DNA of 57,417 bases from Lachnospiraceae bacterium (GCA_022787145.1 JALFVM010000135.1:1-57417), one strand, 5' to 3'; positions 23,607 through 32,596 are shown, counted from the stretch's first letter. Numbers and translations: made by a program. Notes: a model not told the origin generated them from the sequence alone.

Positions 23607-25994
23607 ATGGCTATTTATCAAAAAGTAATCAAAAAACTCAAAAGCGGGACCTGGTATCCTTTTTATAATTCTTTTTATGAGAAATGTCTGGTAGATCAAA
23701 GAAAAATATTGTTGGAATCGCGGGGCGGAACTGCGCTGGAGAGCAATATTTTTGCGCTGCTGAAAGAATTGAACAGTGAGCGATATAAAGGATTAAAGTT
23801 GATTTTGTCGGTGAAAAAGCAGCATCGTTTTGAGGTGGAAGAGAAACTGAAGCGGTATCATCTTCATGTGGAGAAAATTGTGGATACGGGAAGTGTGTCT
23901 TATTATTATCAGCTGGCGACAGCCGGATACCTCGTGAATGATACTTCTTTTCCGGGAAGATTTGTGAAAAAAGAGGGGCAGATCTACCTGAATGTATGGC
24001 ATGGAACGCCGCTCAAAAAAATGGGGTGGGACAATGAAGAGGAAAGAGTCACGATGGGAAATGTGATGCGAAATCTTCTCATGGCAGATTATCTTCTCTT
24101 TCCCAATATTTATATGGAAGAAAAAATGTCACAGGCATACATGCTTCCCAATCTGTATCGGGGAAAACTCCTCAGAGAGGGATATCCTCGCAACAGCATT
24201 TTTTTTGATGAGGAACGAGGAAAAGAGACGAAACGTCAGCTGGGATATGAGGGAAAGCAGTTGAGTATCTATATGCCAACATTTCGTGGAAGAGCAGATG
24301 CTGTGGATACCAAGGATTCGTTGCAGGTAATCCAAAAAAATCTGGAGGAGCTCGATGCGCTTCTTGGAGAGGAACAAGCTCTTCTCGTAAAACTTCACCC
24401 GTTCGTCTGTGCGCATCTGAAAATTGATGGATATCGCCATATTTATCCGTTTCCTCAAAATTATGATACGTATGAGGTACTCAATGCCTGCGATGTGCTG
24501 ATTACAGACTATTCAAGTGTTCTGTATGACTTTGCCAATACGGGAAGAAAAATCATTCTGTTTGTGTATGACAGGCAGGAATACAGCGGAACGCGTGGCA
24601 TGTATGAGGATGTGGAAACTTATCCGTTTGCGAAAGTACAGACGGTGCAGGAACTTAGCGAAGAACTGATGACTCCTGGGGGCGAGGCGGATGACGCTTT
24701 TTTGGAGAGATATGATACGTATGAATGTGCCAAAGCGGCGGAGAAAATATGCAGACAGGTATTTCTGGGCGGTGATTTGTGCCAGACGTCTGAAATGCGG
24801 GGAAACGGGCGCGCGAATGTGATGATTTATGCAGGAGATCTCGATCAGAATGGGATTACAACTGCGTTTTGCAGTATGATGGAACGGCTGGATCTGGAAA
24901 AATACAACTATTTTGTGTCGTTTCGGATGAATTCTCTGAGGGAATATCCTGAGAGACTGAAGCGGATTCCGGAAAACGTCGGAATTGTGCCGATTGCAAG
25001 CGAGATGAATCTGGATGTCATAACGGCTGTGGCGCAGGCTGTGTATCTCAAAACAGGAAAGACTTTTCAGGGCATTGGGCATCGGCTTAAGACTGCTTAT
25101 GACAGAGAGTGGAACAAACACTTTGGGGCAGTTTGCTTTGATCATGTGATTCATTATAATGGATATGAAAATTATATGATTTCACTTTTGAAGGAGGCTC
25201 CCTGTAAAAAAACAATCTGGGTGCATAACGATATGGTTCGGGAAGTGGAAACAAAGAAAAATCCAAGCAAAGCACTGCTTCATGATGCGTACAGGACGTT
25301 TGACCATGTGGCAATTGTGAGTGAAGATATTCGTAAATCGACAGAGTGTATTAGCAAAAGAAAAGATAATATTGTGCTGATTCAAAACTGCCAGGACTAT
25401 CAACAGGTATTGCGAAGAAGCGAAAGGATCCTTTCGTTTGAGGAAAATACCCTGTCTACGGTTACGCTGGATGAATTAAAAAAAATCCTCGAAGGCCCTG
25501 GAACAAAGATCATCAACATTGGAAGATATTCAAAGGAAAAAGGACACGAACGGCTGATTCGGGCATTCGACCGTTTCTGGAAGGAACATAAAGATGCGTA
25601 TTTGGTGATTGTAGGAGGAACGGGAAATCTGTATGAACAGACCTGTTCTCTGGCGAAGAGCATGGCATCAGGAGAAAATATTGTGCTGATTAGAACTATG
25701 GGCAATCCTATGCCTCTTTTGAAGGCGTGTGATTTTTTTGTGATGTCCTCGTTTTATGAAGGGCTTGGAATTGTACTGATGGAGGCAAATATACTGGGGC
25801 TTGCGGTAGCTGCCTGTGATGTACCGGGACCATCAGGGTTTTTGAAAAAATACGGAGGAACGCTCTTGGAGAACAGTGAAGATGGACTTTTGAAGGGCAT
25901 GGAATTGTTTGAACAGGGGAAAATTACTCCGATGCATGTGGATTATGAAAAAATCAACAGAGACAGTATCAATGCTGTGGAAAAATTATTATAA
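23607..25994 (+). CDS. Fusion protein: CDP-glycerol glycerophosphotransferase + GT4 glycosyltransferase
   Basis: 795-residue two-domain enzyme. Residues about 1-385 are a complete glycerophosphotransferase domain: YLNVWHGTPLKKMGWDNEEE (near residue 130), YMPTFRG, HPFVCAHL and LITDYSSVLYDFANTGRKII (near 300). Residues about 400-795 are a GT-B glycosyltransferase of family 4: NVMIYAGDLDQNGITTAF, IWVHNDM, KIINIGRYSKEKGHERLIRA and the catalytic EGLGIVLMEA (E-x7-E). One chain could thus add both a glycerol phosphate and a sugar to the growing polymer. It starts directly after the previous stop codon, with AGGAG inside the upstream gene, so the two are coupled. The domain fusion is seen directly; sugar and linkage are unknown. 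Confidence 0.9.
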   Translation: MAIYQKVIKKLKSGTWYPFYNSFYEKCLVDQRKILLESRGGTALESNIFALLKELNSERYKGLKLILSVKKQHRFEVEEKLKRYHLHVEKIVDTGSVSYYYQLATAGYLVNDTSFPGRFVKKEGQIYLNVWHGTPLKKMGWDNEEERVTMGNVMRNLLMADYLLFPNIYMEEKMSQAYMLPNLYRGKLLREGYPRNSIFFDEERGKETKRQLGYEGKQLSIYMPTFRGRADAVDTKDSLQVIQKNLEELDALLGEEQALLVKLHPFVCAHLKIDGYRHIYPFPQNYDTYEVLNACDVLITDYSSVLYDFANTGRKIILFVYDRQEYSGTRGMYEDVETYPFAKVQTVQELSEELMTPGGEADDAFLERYDTYECAKAAEKICRQVFLGGDLCQTSEMRGNGRANVMIYAGDLDQNGITTAFCSMMERLDLEKYNYFVSFRMNSLREYPERLKRIPENVGIVPIASEMNLDVITAVAQAVYLKTGKTFQGIGHRLKTAYDREWNKHFGAVCFDHVIHYNGYENYMISLLKEAPCKKTIWVHNDMVREVETKKNPSKALLHDAYRTFDHVAIVSEDIRKSTECISKRKDNIVLIQNCQDYQQVLRRSERILSFEENTLSTVTLDELKKILEGPGTKIINIGRYSKEKGHERLIRAFDRFWKEHKDAYLVIVGGTGNLYEQTCSLAKSMASGENIVLIRTMGNPMPLLKACDFFVMSSFYEGLGIVLMEANILGLAVAACDVPGPSGFLKKYGGTLLENSEDGLLKGMELFEQGKITPMHVDYEKINRDSINAVEKLL

Positions 25995-26053
25995 CAGCTT
26001 TGCATTTTGCGAAGCTGTTCGGGCTACATTATTTTATGGAATTTTCATAAGAA

Positions 26054-26082
26054 TTGCAGGAACAGGTCAAATGTGATATACT
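26054..26082 (+). promoter_or_regulatory. Candidate internal promoter before the repeat-protein gene
   Basis: TTGCAG at 26054-26059, 17 bases, TATACT at 26077-26082. It follows an 11-bp hairpin (25993-26019, overlapping the previous stop codon, no T run). The rest of the 138-base gap holds nothing else I can recognise. Confidence 0.5.
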
Positions 26083-26132
26083 CCATTAGAATGAGGGGAA
26101 TTTATTCGATACTTAAGAAACAAGGGGAAAAG

Positions 26133-27806
26133 ATGAAACGACATAAAAAATTATGTTTGACTGTATGTTTCGGTGCATTGTTTCTGTCATTTTTTGTGAG
26201 CTTTGCTACAGAGGTGAAGGCAGATCAGATTAAAAATGCGGATGTCTTTGCGGGAGCGCAGTGGAATTATGTGACCGAGTGGACAGTCAGCGGAGAAAAA
26301 GACTGGGTGCAGTCCATGTGTGAGACGGATCAGTATATTGTTTGCTATCAGGATACGAAAGAAGAGGGACAGCCGGATGTGATCACTGTATTTGACAGAT
26401 GGACCTATGATCTTCTGTTTGAAGTGCGGGAGATGGATTATGAACACGGAAATGGCATGACCTATAATTCTCTGACGAATGAGATTTATATTGCACCTTA
26501 CAACAGTGTTTTGAAAAAAAATAAGGGTGCGATTTTTGTGCTGGATGGAGATACACTGAAATTCAAGCGAAGAGTTTACATCTCTGATGGAAGCTGGAAT
26601 GCGGCGAGCATTGAGTATGTGGAAAGCTCCGACCAGTATATTATTCAGTCAACGAAACAGAACAACTACACATTTTATATTTATGATTCCGAGTTTAATT
26701 ATGTGGATACCCTGTTTGAGGGAAATCGCTCTCTTGATAATCTGTTCCAGGATTTCTGTGTGTCAGGCGATTTTCTCATCAGTGTGCCATGGATGAAGGA
26801 AACGCCGGAGGATTCGCGTCTTCAGCTTTATTCGATTTCGCAGAGAGCTTATCTGGGCTCGTATACTGTGAATCTTCCAGGTGCAGGAGAGGTCTATGAG
26901 CTGGAATCAATCTGCCAGTCAGATGCAGGGGAGATTGTACTTTGTATCGGGCTTACCGGAACAAAACGTATGGCGATTTATAATACATATGTTCCGATTA
27001 TTTATACGGTAACCACTTCTGTGGAAAACGGAACGATTACTCCGACACGCGGTGATGTGGATATTGGAAGTGATTATAAGGTAAGCTATGACTGTACCGA
27101 AGATTATGAGCTCAAACAGCTTCAGGTCGATGGACAGGATGTGGATATTCAGAAACATAAAAAATCGTATACATTTGGAAATATTCAGTCAGACCATACA
27201 ATCTGGGCAAAGTTCACAGAGATTCCGAAATTTTGGATTACGACTTCCGTGGAAAATGGAACAATCGATGAAAATCAGCTGATTCGAAGAGACGAAGATG
27301 CGACCATTCACTTTGAGCCGGACATTCATTATGAGCTGGATACGGTGAAGGTGGATGGAAAGCGGCTGGATAAGATGAAAGACAACGATTCTTATACATT
27401 TGAATTTATTCAGGAACCGCATTCAATCGAAGTCAGTTATAAGGAAATTCCATCGTTTACTGTTTCGACAGAGGTATCTCATGGAACCATCACGGCTACC
27501 AATAAGAAAGTCTATCGTGATGAAAATTATACCGTCAAATATCAGCCTGATAAAGACTACCGTCTGGCTTACATGAAGGTGGATGGAAAATGGCTGATGA
27601 ACATTAAGCAGGACAGCACGGCCAGTAGCTATACATTTACCAATATTCAAAAAGGCCATCATGTGCAGGTATTTTATCAGTGGAAATATCTTCCGTATGC
27701 CGTTTTAGCCGGTGCATTTGCACTGTGTATTCCGATGGTCGGTGCATACCTGGTGATTATGAAAGTTCGCAGAAAAAGAAAATATATCAGACAAAGAGAT
27801 GAATAA
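26133..27806 (+). CDS. Surface-exposed membrane protein with three C-terminal beta repeats
   Basis: 557-residue protein. N-terminal signal peptide (LCLTVCFGALFLSFFVSFAT); an extracellular domain to about residue 285 with recurring beta-type segments (VFAGAQWNYVTEWTV, DQYIVCYQDTKEEG, ITVFDRWTYDLLFEV) that suggest a propeller-like fold; then three repeats of about 72 residues starting at about 290, 367 and 440, each with TTSVENGTI or TEVSHGTI, a VDGK/VDGQ and a YTFxxIQ motif, like the bacterial InlB-B/PF18998-type repeats; finally a membrane anchor (YAVLAGAFALCIPMVGAYLV) and a basic tail. ATG 26133 follows AGGGG; an open frame 42 codons upstream has no support. It probably sits at the cell surface beside the polymer machinery. 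Function unknown. Confidence 0.8.
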   Translation: MKRHKKLCLTVCFGALFLSFFVSFATEVKADQIKNADVFAGAQWNYVTEWTVSGEKDWVQSMCETDQYIVCYQDTKEEGQPDVITVFDRWTYDLLFEVREMDYEHGNGMTYNSLTNEIYIAPYNSVLKKNKGAIFVLDGDTLKFKRRVYISDGSWNAASIEYVESSDQYIIQSTKQNNYTFYIYDSEFNYVDTLFEGNRSLDNLFQDFCVSGDFLISVPWMKETPEDSRLQLYSISQRAYLGSYTVNLPGAGEVYELESICQSDAGEIVLCIGLTGTKRMAIYNTYVPIIYTVTTSVENGTITPTRGDVDIGSDYKVSYDCTEDYELKQLQVDGQDVDIQKHKKSYTFGNIQSDHTIWAKFTEIPKFWITTSVENGTIDENQLIRRDEDATIHFEPDIHYELDTVKVDGKRLDKMKDNDSYTFEFIQEPHSIEVSYKEIPSFTVSTEVSHGTITATNKKVYRDENYTVKYQPDKDYRLAYMKVDGKWLMNIKQDSTASSYTFTNIQKGHHVQVFYQWKYLPYAVLAGAFALCIPMVGAYLVIMKVRRKRKYIRQRDE

Positions 27807-27823
27807 GAAAAAGAGGCGTAATT

Positions 27824-29221
27824 TTGAAAAGAGCAGAGTATTATAAAAGAATCATAGTTTTTTTGCTGGCCTCGTTGGTAATCATTGCGCAGTCAGCAGT
27901 ATTTGGTTATACGTGGTATTCCTATTATCATAAGTTAATATTTGAGCCGTTCTGGAACAAGGGTAACTGGACATTGATTGCCCTGTACGGTCTTATCCTG
28001 ATTCTGTTTTCCAGATTGTACGGTGGATTAAAGGTTGGTTATCTCAAAAAGATGGATATTGTGTATTCTCTTACCCTGGCCATGCTGTGTACCAATGTGG
28101 TAGCGTATCTTCAGATTACACTGATCAACCGTTGGTTTCTCTCGCCGCTTCCGCTGCTTTTGGATACCTTAGTGGATGTTGTTATCATTGTGGCGTGGAC
28201 GTTTGGTTCCGGATTTATTTATTCAAAGCTTTATAAAGCAAGAAGAATGCTGGTGATTTACGGGGACAGGAAACCGGATGAGCTGATTCGCAAAATGAAT
28301 TCCAGAAAAGATAAATACGATATCAGTGGAAAAGTCCATATCAGTGTGGGAGAAAAAGAAATTTATAAAATGATGCACGATTATGAGGCTGTGATTATCT
28401 GGGATCTTCCGTCCGAGACAAGAAACCGTTATCTGAAACATTGTTTTGCACATTCGATTCGCTGTTATGTGACACCAAAGATTTCCGATGTCATTTTGAC
28501 TGGATCCGATCGCATTCATCTGTTCGATACACCACTGCTTGTTTCTAAAAACATGGGGCTGACGGCGGAGCAGATGTTTCTAAAACGAATTGTGGATATT
28601 GTGATTTCTTTGATTGGAATTTTGATTTCCTCTCCGATTATGCTGATTTGTGCAATCGCTGTAAAGCTTTACGATGGAGGTCCCGTGTTTTATCGTCAGG
28701 AACGTCTGACCTACAAAGGAAAAACGTTCCGTATTTTCAAATTCAGAAGCATGTGTGTGGATTCAGAGAAACATGGAGCGCGCCTTGCATCCAAGAATGA
28801 TTCCAGAATCACTCCGGTAGGAAAGGTGCTTCGCAATCTTCATTTTGATGAACTTCCACAGTTGTTTAACATCCTGATGGGAGATATGTCGATTGTTGGA
28901 CCAAGACCGGAGCGAAAAGTGATTTTAAAAGAGTATCAGAGAGAAATTCCGGAATTTTATTATCGTCTGAAGGTTAAGGCGGGGCTGACCGGATATGCGC
29001 AGGTATATGGAAAATACAACACGACACCTTATGACAAACTCAAACTTGATCTTTTCTATATTGAAAATTATTCGCTGCTTCTTGATTTTAAGCTGATGCT
29101 GATGACGTTTAAAATTCTGTTCCAGAAGGAAACATCCGAAGGAGTGAACGATGCGCAGGTAAATGCACTTCTTGATTCTACGGCAGACATACTGGAGGAT
29201 GAAGACGAAAACGAGGACTAA
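27824..29221 (+). CDS. Polyprenyl-phosphate sugar-1-phosphate transferase (bacterial sugar transferase family)
   Basis: 465-residue membrane enzyme that starts a glycan by moving a sugar-1-phosphate from a nucleotide sugar to undecaprenyl phosphate. Residues 1-145 contain about five membrane helices; residues 150-245 form a soluble Rossmann-like linker; from residue 250 comes the catalytic domain with its own re-entrant helix (RIVDIVISLIGILISSPIML), then YRQERLTYKGKTFRIFKFRS, RITPVGKVLRNLHFDELPQL and MSIVGPRPERK. C-terminal tail is acidic. The start is a TTG at 27824 after AAGAGGCG; no better ATG lies nearby. It implies that the polymer or its linkage unit is begun by this enzyme. Which sugar cannot be read from sequence. 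Tight spacing (3 bases) to the GT2 gene. Confidence 0.92.
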   Translation: MKRAEYYKRIIVFLLASLVIIAQSAVFGYTWYSYYHKLIFEPFWNKGNWTLIALYGLILILFSRLYGGLKVGYLKKMDIVYSLTLAMLCTNVVAYLQITLINRWFLSPLPLLLDTLVDVVIIVAWTFGSGFIYSKLYKARRMLVIYGDRKPDELIRKMNSRKDKYDISGKVHISVGEKEIYKMMHDYEAVIIWDLPSETRNRYLKHCFAHSIRCYVTPKISDVILTGSDRIHLFDTPLLVSKNMGLTAEQMFLKRIVDIVISLIGILISSPIMLICAIAVKLYDGGPVFYRQERLTYKGKTFRIFKFRSMCVDSEKHGARLASKNDSRITPVGKVLRNLHFDELPQLFNILMGDMSIVGPRPERKVILKEYQREIPEFYYRLKVKAGLTGYAQVYGKYNTTPYDKLKLDLFYIENYSLLLDFKLMLMTFKILFQKETSEGVNDAQVNALLDSTADILEDEDENED

Positions 29222-29224
29222 TTT

Positions 29225-29968
29225 ATGGAAAAACCAATCGTATCTGTGATTATGCCGGTTTACTGCGGGGAAAAATATATATGCCAGGCGGTGGATTCTG
29301 TGTTTGCACAGGAGGTAGAGCTGGAATTGATTGTGGTGGATGATGCTTCCCCGGATCGAACAAGTCAGGTTCTGGAGCCTTACAGAAAACGGCAGGATTT
29401 TGTTTATATTCGAAATGAAAGGAACATGGGGGCGGCAGCTTCGAGAAACAAAGGCGTACAAAAAGCCAAGGGAAGGTATGTGGCTTATCTGGATGCAGAT
29501 GACTGGTGGGCAGAGGGAAAACTCAAGCATCAGCTTCGGGTGATGGAAAGCACGGAAGCGGTGATGTGCTCCACCGGAAGAGAGCTGATGAATGCAGATG
29601 GAAGTTCGACGGGAAAAGTCATTCCTGTAAAGGAGAGGGTCACTTACCGGGAACTCTTAAAACATAATAGCATCAATTGCTCATCGGTACTGATGCGAAG
29701 AGAGACGGCACTGGAGTTTCCTATGTGTTACGACAAAAGCCATGAGGATTATATTACATGGCTGAAGGTACTTCAAAAATACAGTTTTTGCGCAGGAATC
29801 AATGAACCTTATCTCAAATGCAGGCTGAGCGAAGGCGGAAAATCAAGAAACAAACTGAAGTCTGCGAAAATGACATTTCAGGTGTATCGATATATGGGGT
29901 ATGGAATTTTGAGAAGCTGTGTATTTTTTGTATCTTATGCTTTTCACGGCATCCGAAAATATTTTTGA
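29225..29968 (+). CDS. Family 2 glycosyltransferase
   Basis: 247-residue GT-A enzyme. N-terminal VSVIMPVYCGEKYICQAVDS and ELIVVDDASPDRT (nucleotide-binding Asp pair), then NMGAAASRNKGVQKAKGRYV and the DxD metal motif in AYLDADDWW (near residue 92). The acceptor half contains HEDYITWLKVL, a usual ED acid site. Two short hydrophobic stretches at the C-terminus suggest membrane association. It is the second enzyme to act after the sugar-1-phosphate transferase encoded 3 bases upstream, if order reflects pathway. Sugar donor and linkage unknown. Start ATG 29225. Confidence 0.9.
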   Translation: MEKPIVSVIMPVYCGEKYICQAVDSVFAQEVELELIVVDDASPDRTSQVLEPYRKRQDFVYIRNERNMGAAASRNKGVQKAKGRYVAYLDADDWWAEGKLKHQLRVMESTEAVMCSTGRELMNADGSSTGKVIPVKERVTYRELLKHNSINCSSVLMRRETALEFPMCYDKSHEDYITWLKVLQKYSFCAGINEPYLKCRLSEGGKSRNKLKSAKMTFQVYRYMGYGILRSCVFFVSYAFHGIRKYF

Positions 29969-29990
29969 TTTTCAGGAGAAAAGTGTGATG

Positions 29991-30019
29991 TTGAATTGTG
30001 GCGTTTTTTATGGTATATT
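29991..30019 (+). promoter_or_regulatory. Internal promoter before tagD
   Basis: TTGAAT at 29991-29996, 17 bases, TATATT at 30014-30019, within the 114-base gap before tagD. It could drive tagD and the exporter genes separately. Confidence 0.55.
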
Positions 30020-30082
30020 AAAAAGTACTGTAATTATTTAGACAACCTGAGTTCGATTTATACAAAATAAAGGAGAAGGATC

Positions 30083-30478
30083 ATGAAACGAGTAATAACT
30101 TATGGAACATTCGATTTGCTGCATTATGGACACATCAATCTGTTGAAGCGTGCAAAGCAGCTGGGGGATTATTTAATCGTAGCATTGTCTACTGATGAGT
30201 TTAACTGGAATGAAAAACAGAAAAAATGTTATTTCTCTTATGAGGAAAGAAAACAGCTGCTGGAGGCGATCCGGTATGTGGATCTTGTGATTCCGGAAGA
30301 GAGCTGGGAACAGAAGAAGACGGATGTAAAAGAATACCATGTAGATACGTTTGTGATTGGTGATGACTGGAAGGGAAAATTTGACTTTCTTAAGGAACAG
30401 GGATGTGAGGTGGTATATCTGTCCCGCACACCTGAGATTTCAACGACACAGATTAAAAAGGATTTGAATAAAAAATAG
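30083..30478 (+). CDS. tagD: Glycerol-3-phosphate cytidylyltransferase
   Basis: 131-residue cytoplasmic enzyme that makes CDP-glycerol from CTP and glycerol-3-phosphate, the donor for the glycerophosphotransferases in this window. Nucleotidyltransferase motifs: [20 protein letters not shown] (HxGH at residues 14-17) and the C-terminal [14 protein letters not shown], equal to the RTEGISTT signature of TagD. Length matches B. subtilis TagD (about 129). A strong AAAGGAGAAGG site precedes the ATG. Its location between the polymer enzymes and the exporter supports a glycerol-phosphate-containing wall polymer. Confidence 0.96.
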   Translation: MKRVITYGTFDLLHYGHINLLKRAKQLGDYLIVALSTDEFNWNEKQKKCYFSYEERKQLLEAIRYVDLVIPEESWEQKKTDVKEYHVDTFVIGDDWKGKFDFLKEQGCEVVYLSRTPEISTTQIKKDLNKK

Positions 30479-30495
30479 GAGCTGTCAGAAAAAAT

Positions 30496-31278
30496 ATGAA
30501 ACAATTCATTGCGGACTTTAAGAAGTATTTTAATTACACGAAATTTTCCGCTAAATCAGATCTGAAGGCGGAGGTTGCCAGCTCCTATCTGAACTGGCTG
30601 TGGTGGATTTTAGATCCGCTGCTTTTCATGCTGGTGTATACGTTTATTGCCATTATCGTATTTCGGAGTAAGGTACAGTATTTTCCGGCTTTTGTCTTTG
30701 TAGGTTTGACGATGTGGAATTTTTTTAATAAGACGGTTCTTGGCAGTGTAAAGATCATACGAACCAACAGTGCCATTGTCTCCAAAGTATATATTCCGAA
30801 ATATATGCTGGTCATACAGAAAATGATGGTAAATGGGTTTAAGATGCTGATCTCTTTTGCATTGGTGCTCGTGATGATGATTATCTATCGTGTACCGGTA
30901 ACGTGGAATATTCTGTATATGATTCCGATTTTGATCGAACTGGCTTTGATGACTTTTGGCATCTGCTGCATTGTGCTGCATTTTGGTGTGTTTGTGGACG
31001 ACTTGTACAATGTCATGCAGGTCGTGCTTCGACTGATGTTTTATATGTCAGGAATTTTCTATTCCATCAGTACCAGACTGGGAGAACCGTACCGTTCCAT
31101 TTTGCTTAAATGCAATCCGATTTCGATGCTGATTGAATCGGGAAGAATGTGTATGCTGTACTCTCAGACTCCGTATCGAAAGCTGATTTTATTCTGGGGA
31201 GTTGTAGCACTTTTGCTGTCAGTAATCGGAGTGAAGACAATCTATAAATATGAGAACAGTTATGTAAAGGTGATGTAG
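30496..31278 (+). CDS. tagG: Polysaccharide/teichoic acid ABC exporter permease (TagG-like)
   Basis: 260-residue integral membrane protein of the ABC-2 type. Six hydrophobic segments: YLNWLWWILDPLLFMLVYTF, an AFVFVGLTMWNFF segment, ISFALVLVMMIIYRV, ILIELALMTFGICCIVLH, LRLMFYMSGIFYSI and the last helix LILFWGVVALLLSVIGV. The SSYLNWLWWILDPL start is typical of O-antigen and teichoic-acid flippases (RfbA/TagG). It works with the ATPase whose ATG is 2 bases after its stop. It would move the polyprenyl-linked polymer across the membrane. Confidence 0.92.
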   Translation: MKQFIADFKKYFNYTKFSAKSDLKAEVASSYLNWLWWILDPLLFMLVYTFIAIIVFRSKVQYFPAFVFVGLTMWNFFNKTVLGSVKIIRTNSAIVSKVYIPKYMLVIQKMMVNGFKMLISFALVLVMMIIYRVPVTWNILYMIPILIELALMTFGICCIVLHFGVFVDDLYNVMQVVLRLMFYMSGIFYSISTRLGEPYRSILLKCNPISMLIESGRMCMLYSQTPYRKLILFWGVVALLLSVIGVKTIYKYENSYVKVM

Positions 31279-31279
31279 T

Positions 31280-32011
31280 ATGGAGAGGGAAAATGCAATC
31301 GATGTAAAGGATTTACATATCAGCTACCGATGTCTGAAATCCTTTTCAATTAAAAAAAGCCTGCTTCATTTGAAAAAAACAAAGTCAGAAGTACATGAAG
31401 CAGTGCGTGGTGTCAGTTTTTCAGTGCCGAAAGGAGAAATCCTGGGAATTGTAGGAAAAAATGGAAGCGGAAAATCTACCATGCTTCGTGCAATTGCAGG
31501 GATTTTTTCACCGGATGAGGGAAGTATCGATCTTCATGGAAATTCGGTGCAGCTGCTGTCCATTGGCGTCGGTTTTCAGAAGAAGCTGACTGGGCGGGAA
31601 AATATTCTTTTGTCAGGAATGCTGCTTGGATTTTCGGAGGAGCAGGTACGCGCAAAGATGGATGAGATTATTGAGTTTGCCAATCTGGGCAAGTTTATTG
31701 ACATGCCTGTGAAAACATATTCCAGCGGTATGCATTCCAAACTGGCTTTCTCTATTACAGCGATTCTGGAATCCGATATTATGCTGATTGATGAGGTGCT
31801 GAGTGTCGGAGATGCAAAATTCAAGAAGAAAAGTTTTAATAAGATGAAAGAACTGATCTCCAATGAAGATCGTACTGTTTTGATTGTGTCTCATAACTCA
31901 CAGACGATTCGTCAGCTTTGCACAAGTGTGCTTTGGCTTCACGATGGAGAACTTCGTATGTTCGGTGAGACGGAAGAGGTCCTTGAGGCTTATGAAGAAT
32001 TCATGAGTTAA
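31280..32011 (+). CDS. tagH: Polysaccharide/teichoic acid ABC exporter ATP-binding protein (TagH-like)
   Basis: 243-residue ATPase. Walker A GIVGKNGSGKSTMLRAIAG (near residue 55), a signature loop of the exporter type TYSSGMHSKLAFS (near 148), Walker B DIMLIDEVLSVGD (near 167) and the switch His in VLIVSHNSQ. An N-terminal extension KKSLLHLKKTKSEVHEAVRG is usual in RfbB/TagH proteins. It is shorter than B. subtilis TagH (over 500 residues) as it lacks the C-terminal extracytoplasmic part, matching the short forms of other Firmicutes. Forms the exporter with the permease encoded just upstream. Confidence 0.93.
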   Translation: MERENAIDVKDLHISYRCLKSFSIKKSLLHLKKTKSEVHEAVRGVSFSVPKGEILGIVGKNGSGKSTMLRAIAGIFSPDEGSIDLHGNSVQLLSIGVGFQKKLTGRENILLSGMLLGFSEEQVRAKMDEIIEFANLGKFIDMPVKTYSSGMHSKLAFSITAILESDIMLIDEVLSVGDAKFKKKSFNKMKELISNEDRTVLIVSHNSQTIRQLCTSVLWLHDGELRMFGETEEVLEAYEEFMS

Positions 32012-32047
32012 AGGATCAATGACCAGATAGAAAAACAAAAACAGAAA

Positions 32048-32455
32048 ATGATATTAAAATTATATAATAAGTATAAAAGCTTTGTGCTGTATGTCTTTTT
32101 TGGAGGATGTACCACAGTCATCAACATTGCTACATATGCGCTGTGTACGAGAATATTTGGATTTGGAACAGTCTTGGCGAATATCGTGGCATGGGTTCTG
32201 GCTGTGTCAGCAGCATATATCACAAACAAAATATGGGTTTTTGAGAGTAAGGCGTGGACGAAAAAAGCCATTCTTCAGGAAGCGGCGGCTTTTGCGGCAT
32301 GCAGGATTGCAACGGGTGTGATGGATCTGGCGATTATGTATGTGTCGGTAGATTTGCTGGGGCTTCCTGATCTGATCATGAAGGTGCTCTCAAATGCTTT
32401 CGTCATTGTGCTGAATTTTATATTTAGTAAGCTTATTATTTTTAAAAGCAAATAG
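32048..32455 (+). CDS. GtrA-family membrane protein
   Basis: 135-residue small membrane protein with four hydrophobic helices (FVLYVFFGGCTTVINIATYA, TVLANIVAWVLAVSAAYI, a segment near residue 85, and LSNAFVIVLNFIFSKLIIF). Conserved AAYITNKIWVFESK and the closing NFIFSKLIIFK are typical of GtrA proteins, which are thought to help flip lipid-linked sugars used for glycan decoration. Last gene of the wall-polymer cluster. The ribosome binding site is poor and the start ATG at 32048 is my best guess, as no better in-frame start exists after the previous stop. Confidence 0.82.
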   Translation: MILKLYNKYKSFVLYVFFGGCTTVINIATYALCTRIFGFGTVLANIVAWVLAVSAAYITNKIWVFESKAWTKKAILQEAAAFAACRIATGVMDLAIMYVSVDLLGLPDLIMKVLSNAFVIVLNFIFSKLIIFKSK

Positions 32456-32457
32456 AC

Positions 32458-32486
32458 TTGACTTCCATGTCGTATCATGTTACAAT
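32458..32486 (+). promoter_or_regulatory. Promoter of rpmG-secE-nusG, nested in a hairpin
   Basis: TTGACT at 32458-32463, exactly 17 bases, TACAAT at 32481-32486. The -35 end and spacer form the left arm of the hairpin 32462-32504, and the -10 lies in its loop. The expected start point, near 32493, falls at the beginning of the right arm. Confidence 0.8.
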
Positions 32487-32518
32487 ACACAAGCGACATG
32501 GAAGTAGGTCTTTTTTTT
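32462..32518 (+). terminator. Terminator of the glycopolymer operon, overlapping the rpmG promoter
   Basis: 11-bp perfect stem (32462-32472 with 32494-32504), 21-base loop and a T8 run at 32511-32518. It lies 7 bases after the GtrA stop. Read-through RNA from the polymer genes would contain both arms and could terminate here; RNA started at the nested promoter lacks the left arm. Confidence 0.7.
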
Positions 32519-32596
32519 ATGCCTAAAATACAGCGTAAAGTTGTAGGGCATGACGAGACTGCAAGGAAAAAAAGAATAACAGTGGAGGTGGAAGTT

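Noticed and set aside
32477-32596. Upstream extension of rpmG starting at 32477
   Set aside because: It would translate the terminator T run; L33 has a standard 49-residue length from the GTG at 32597.
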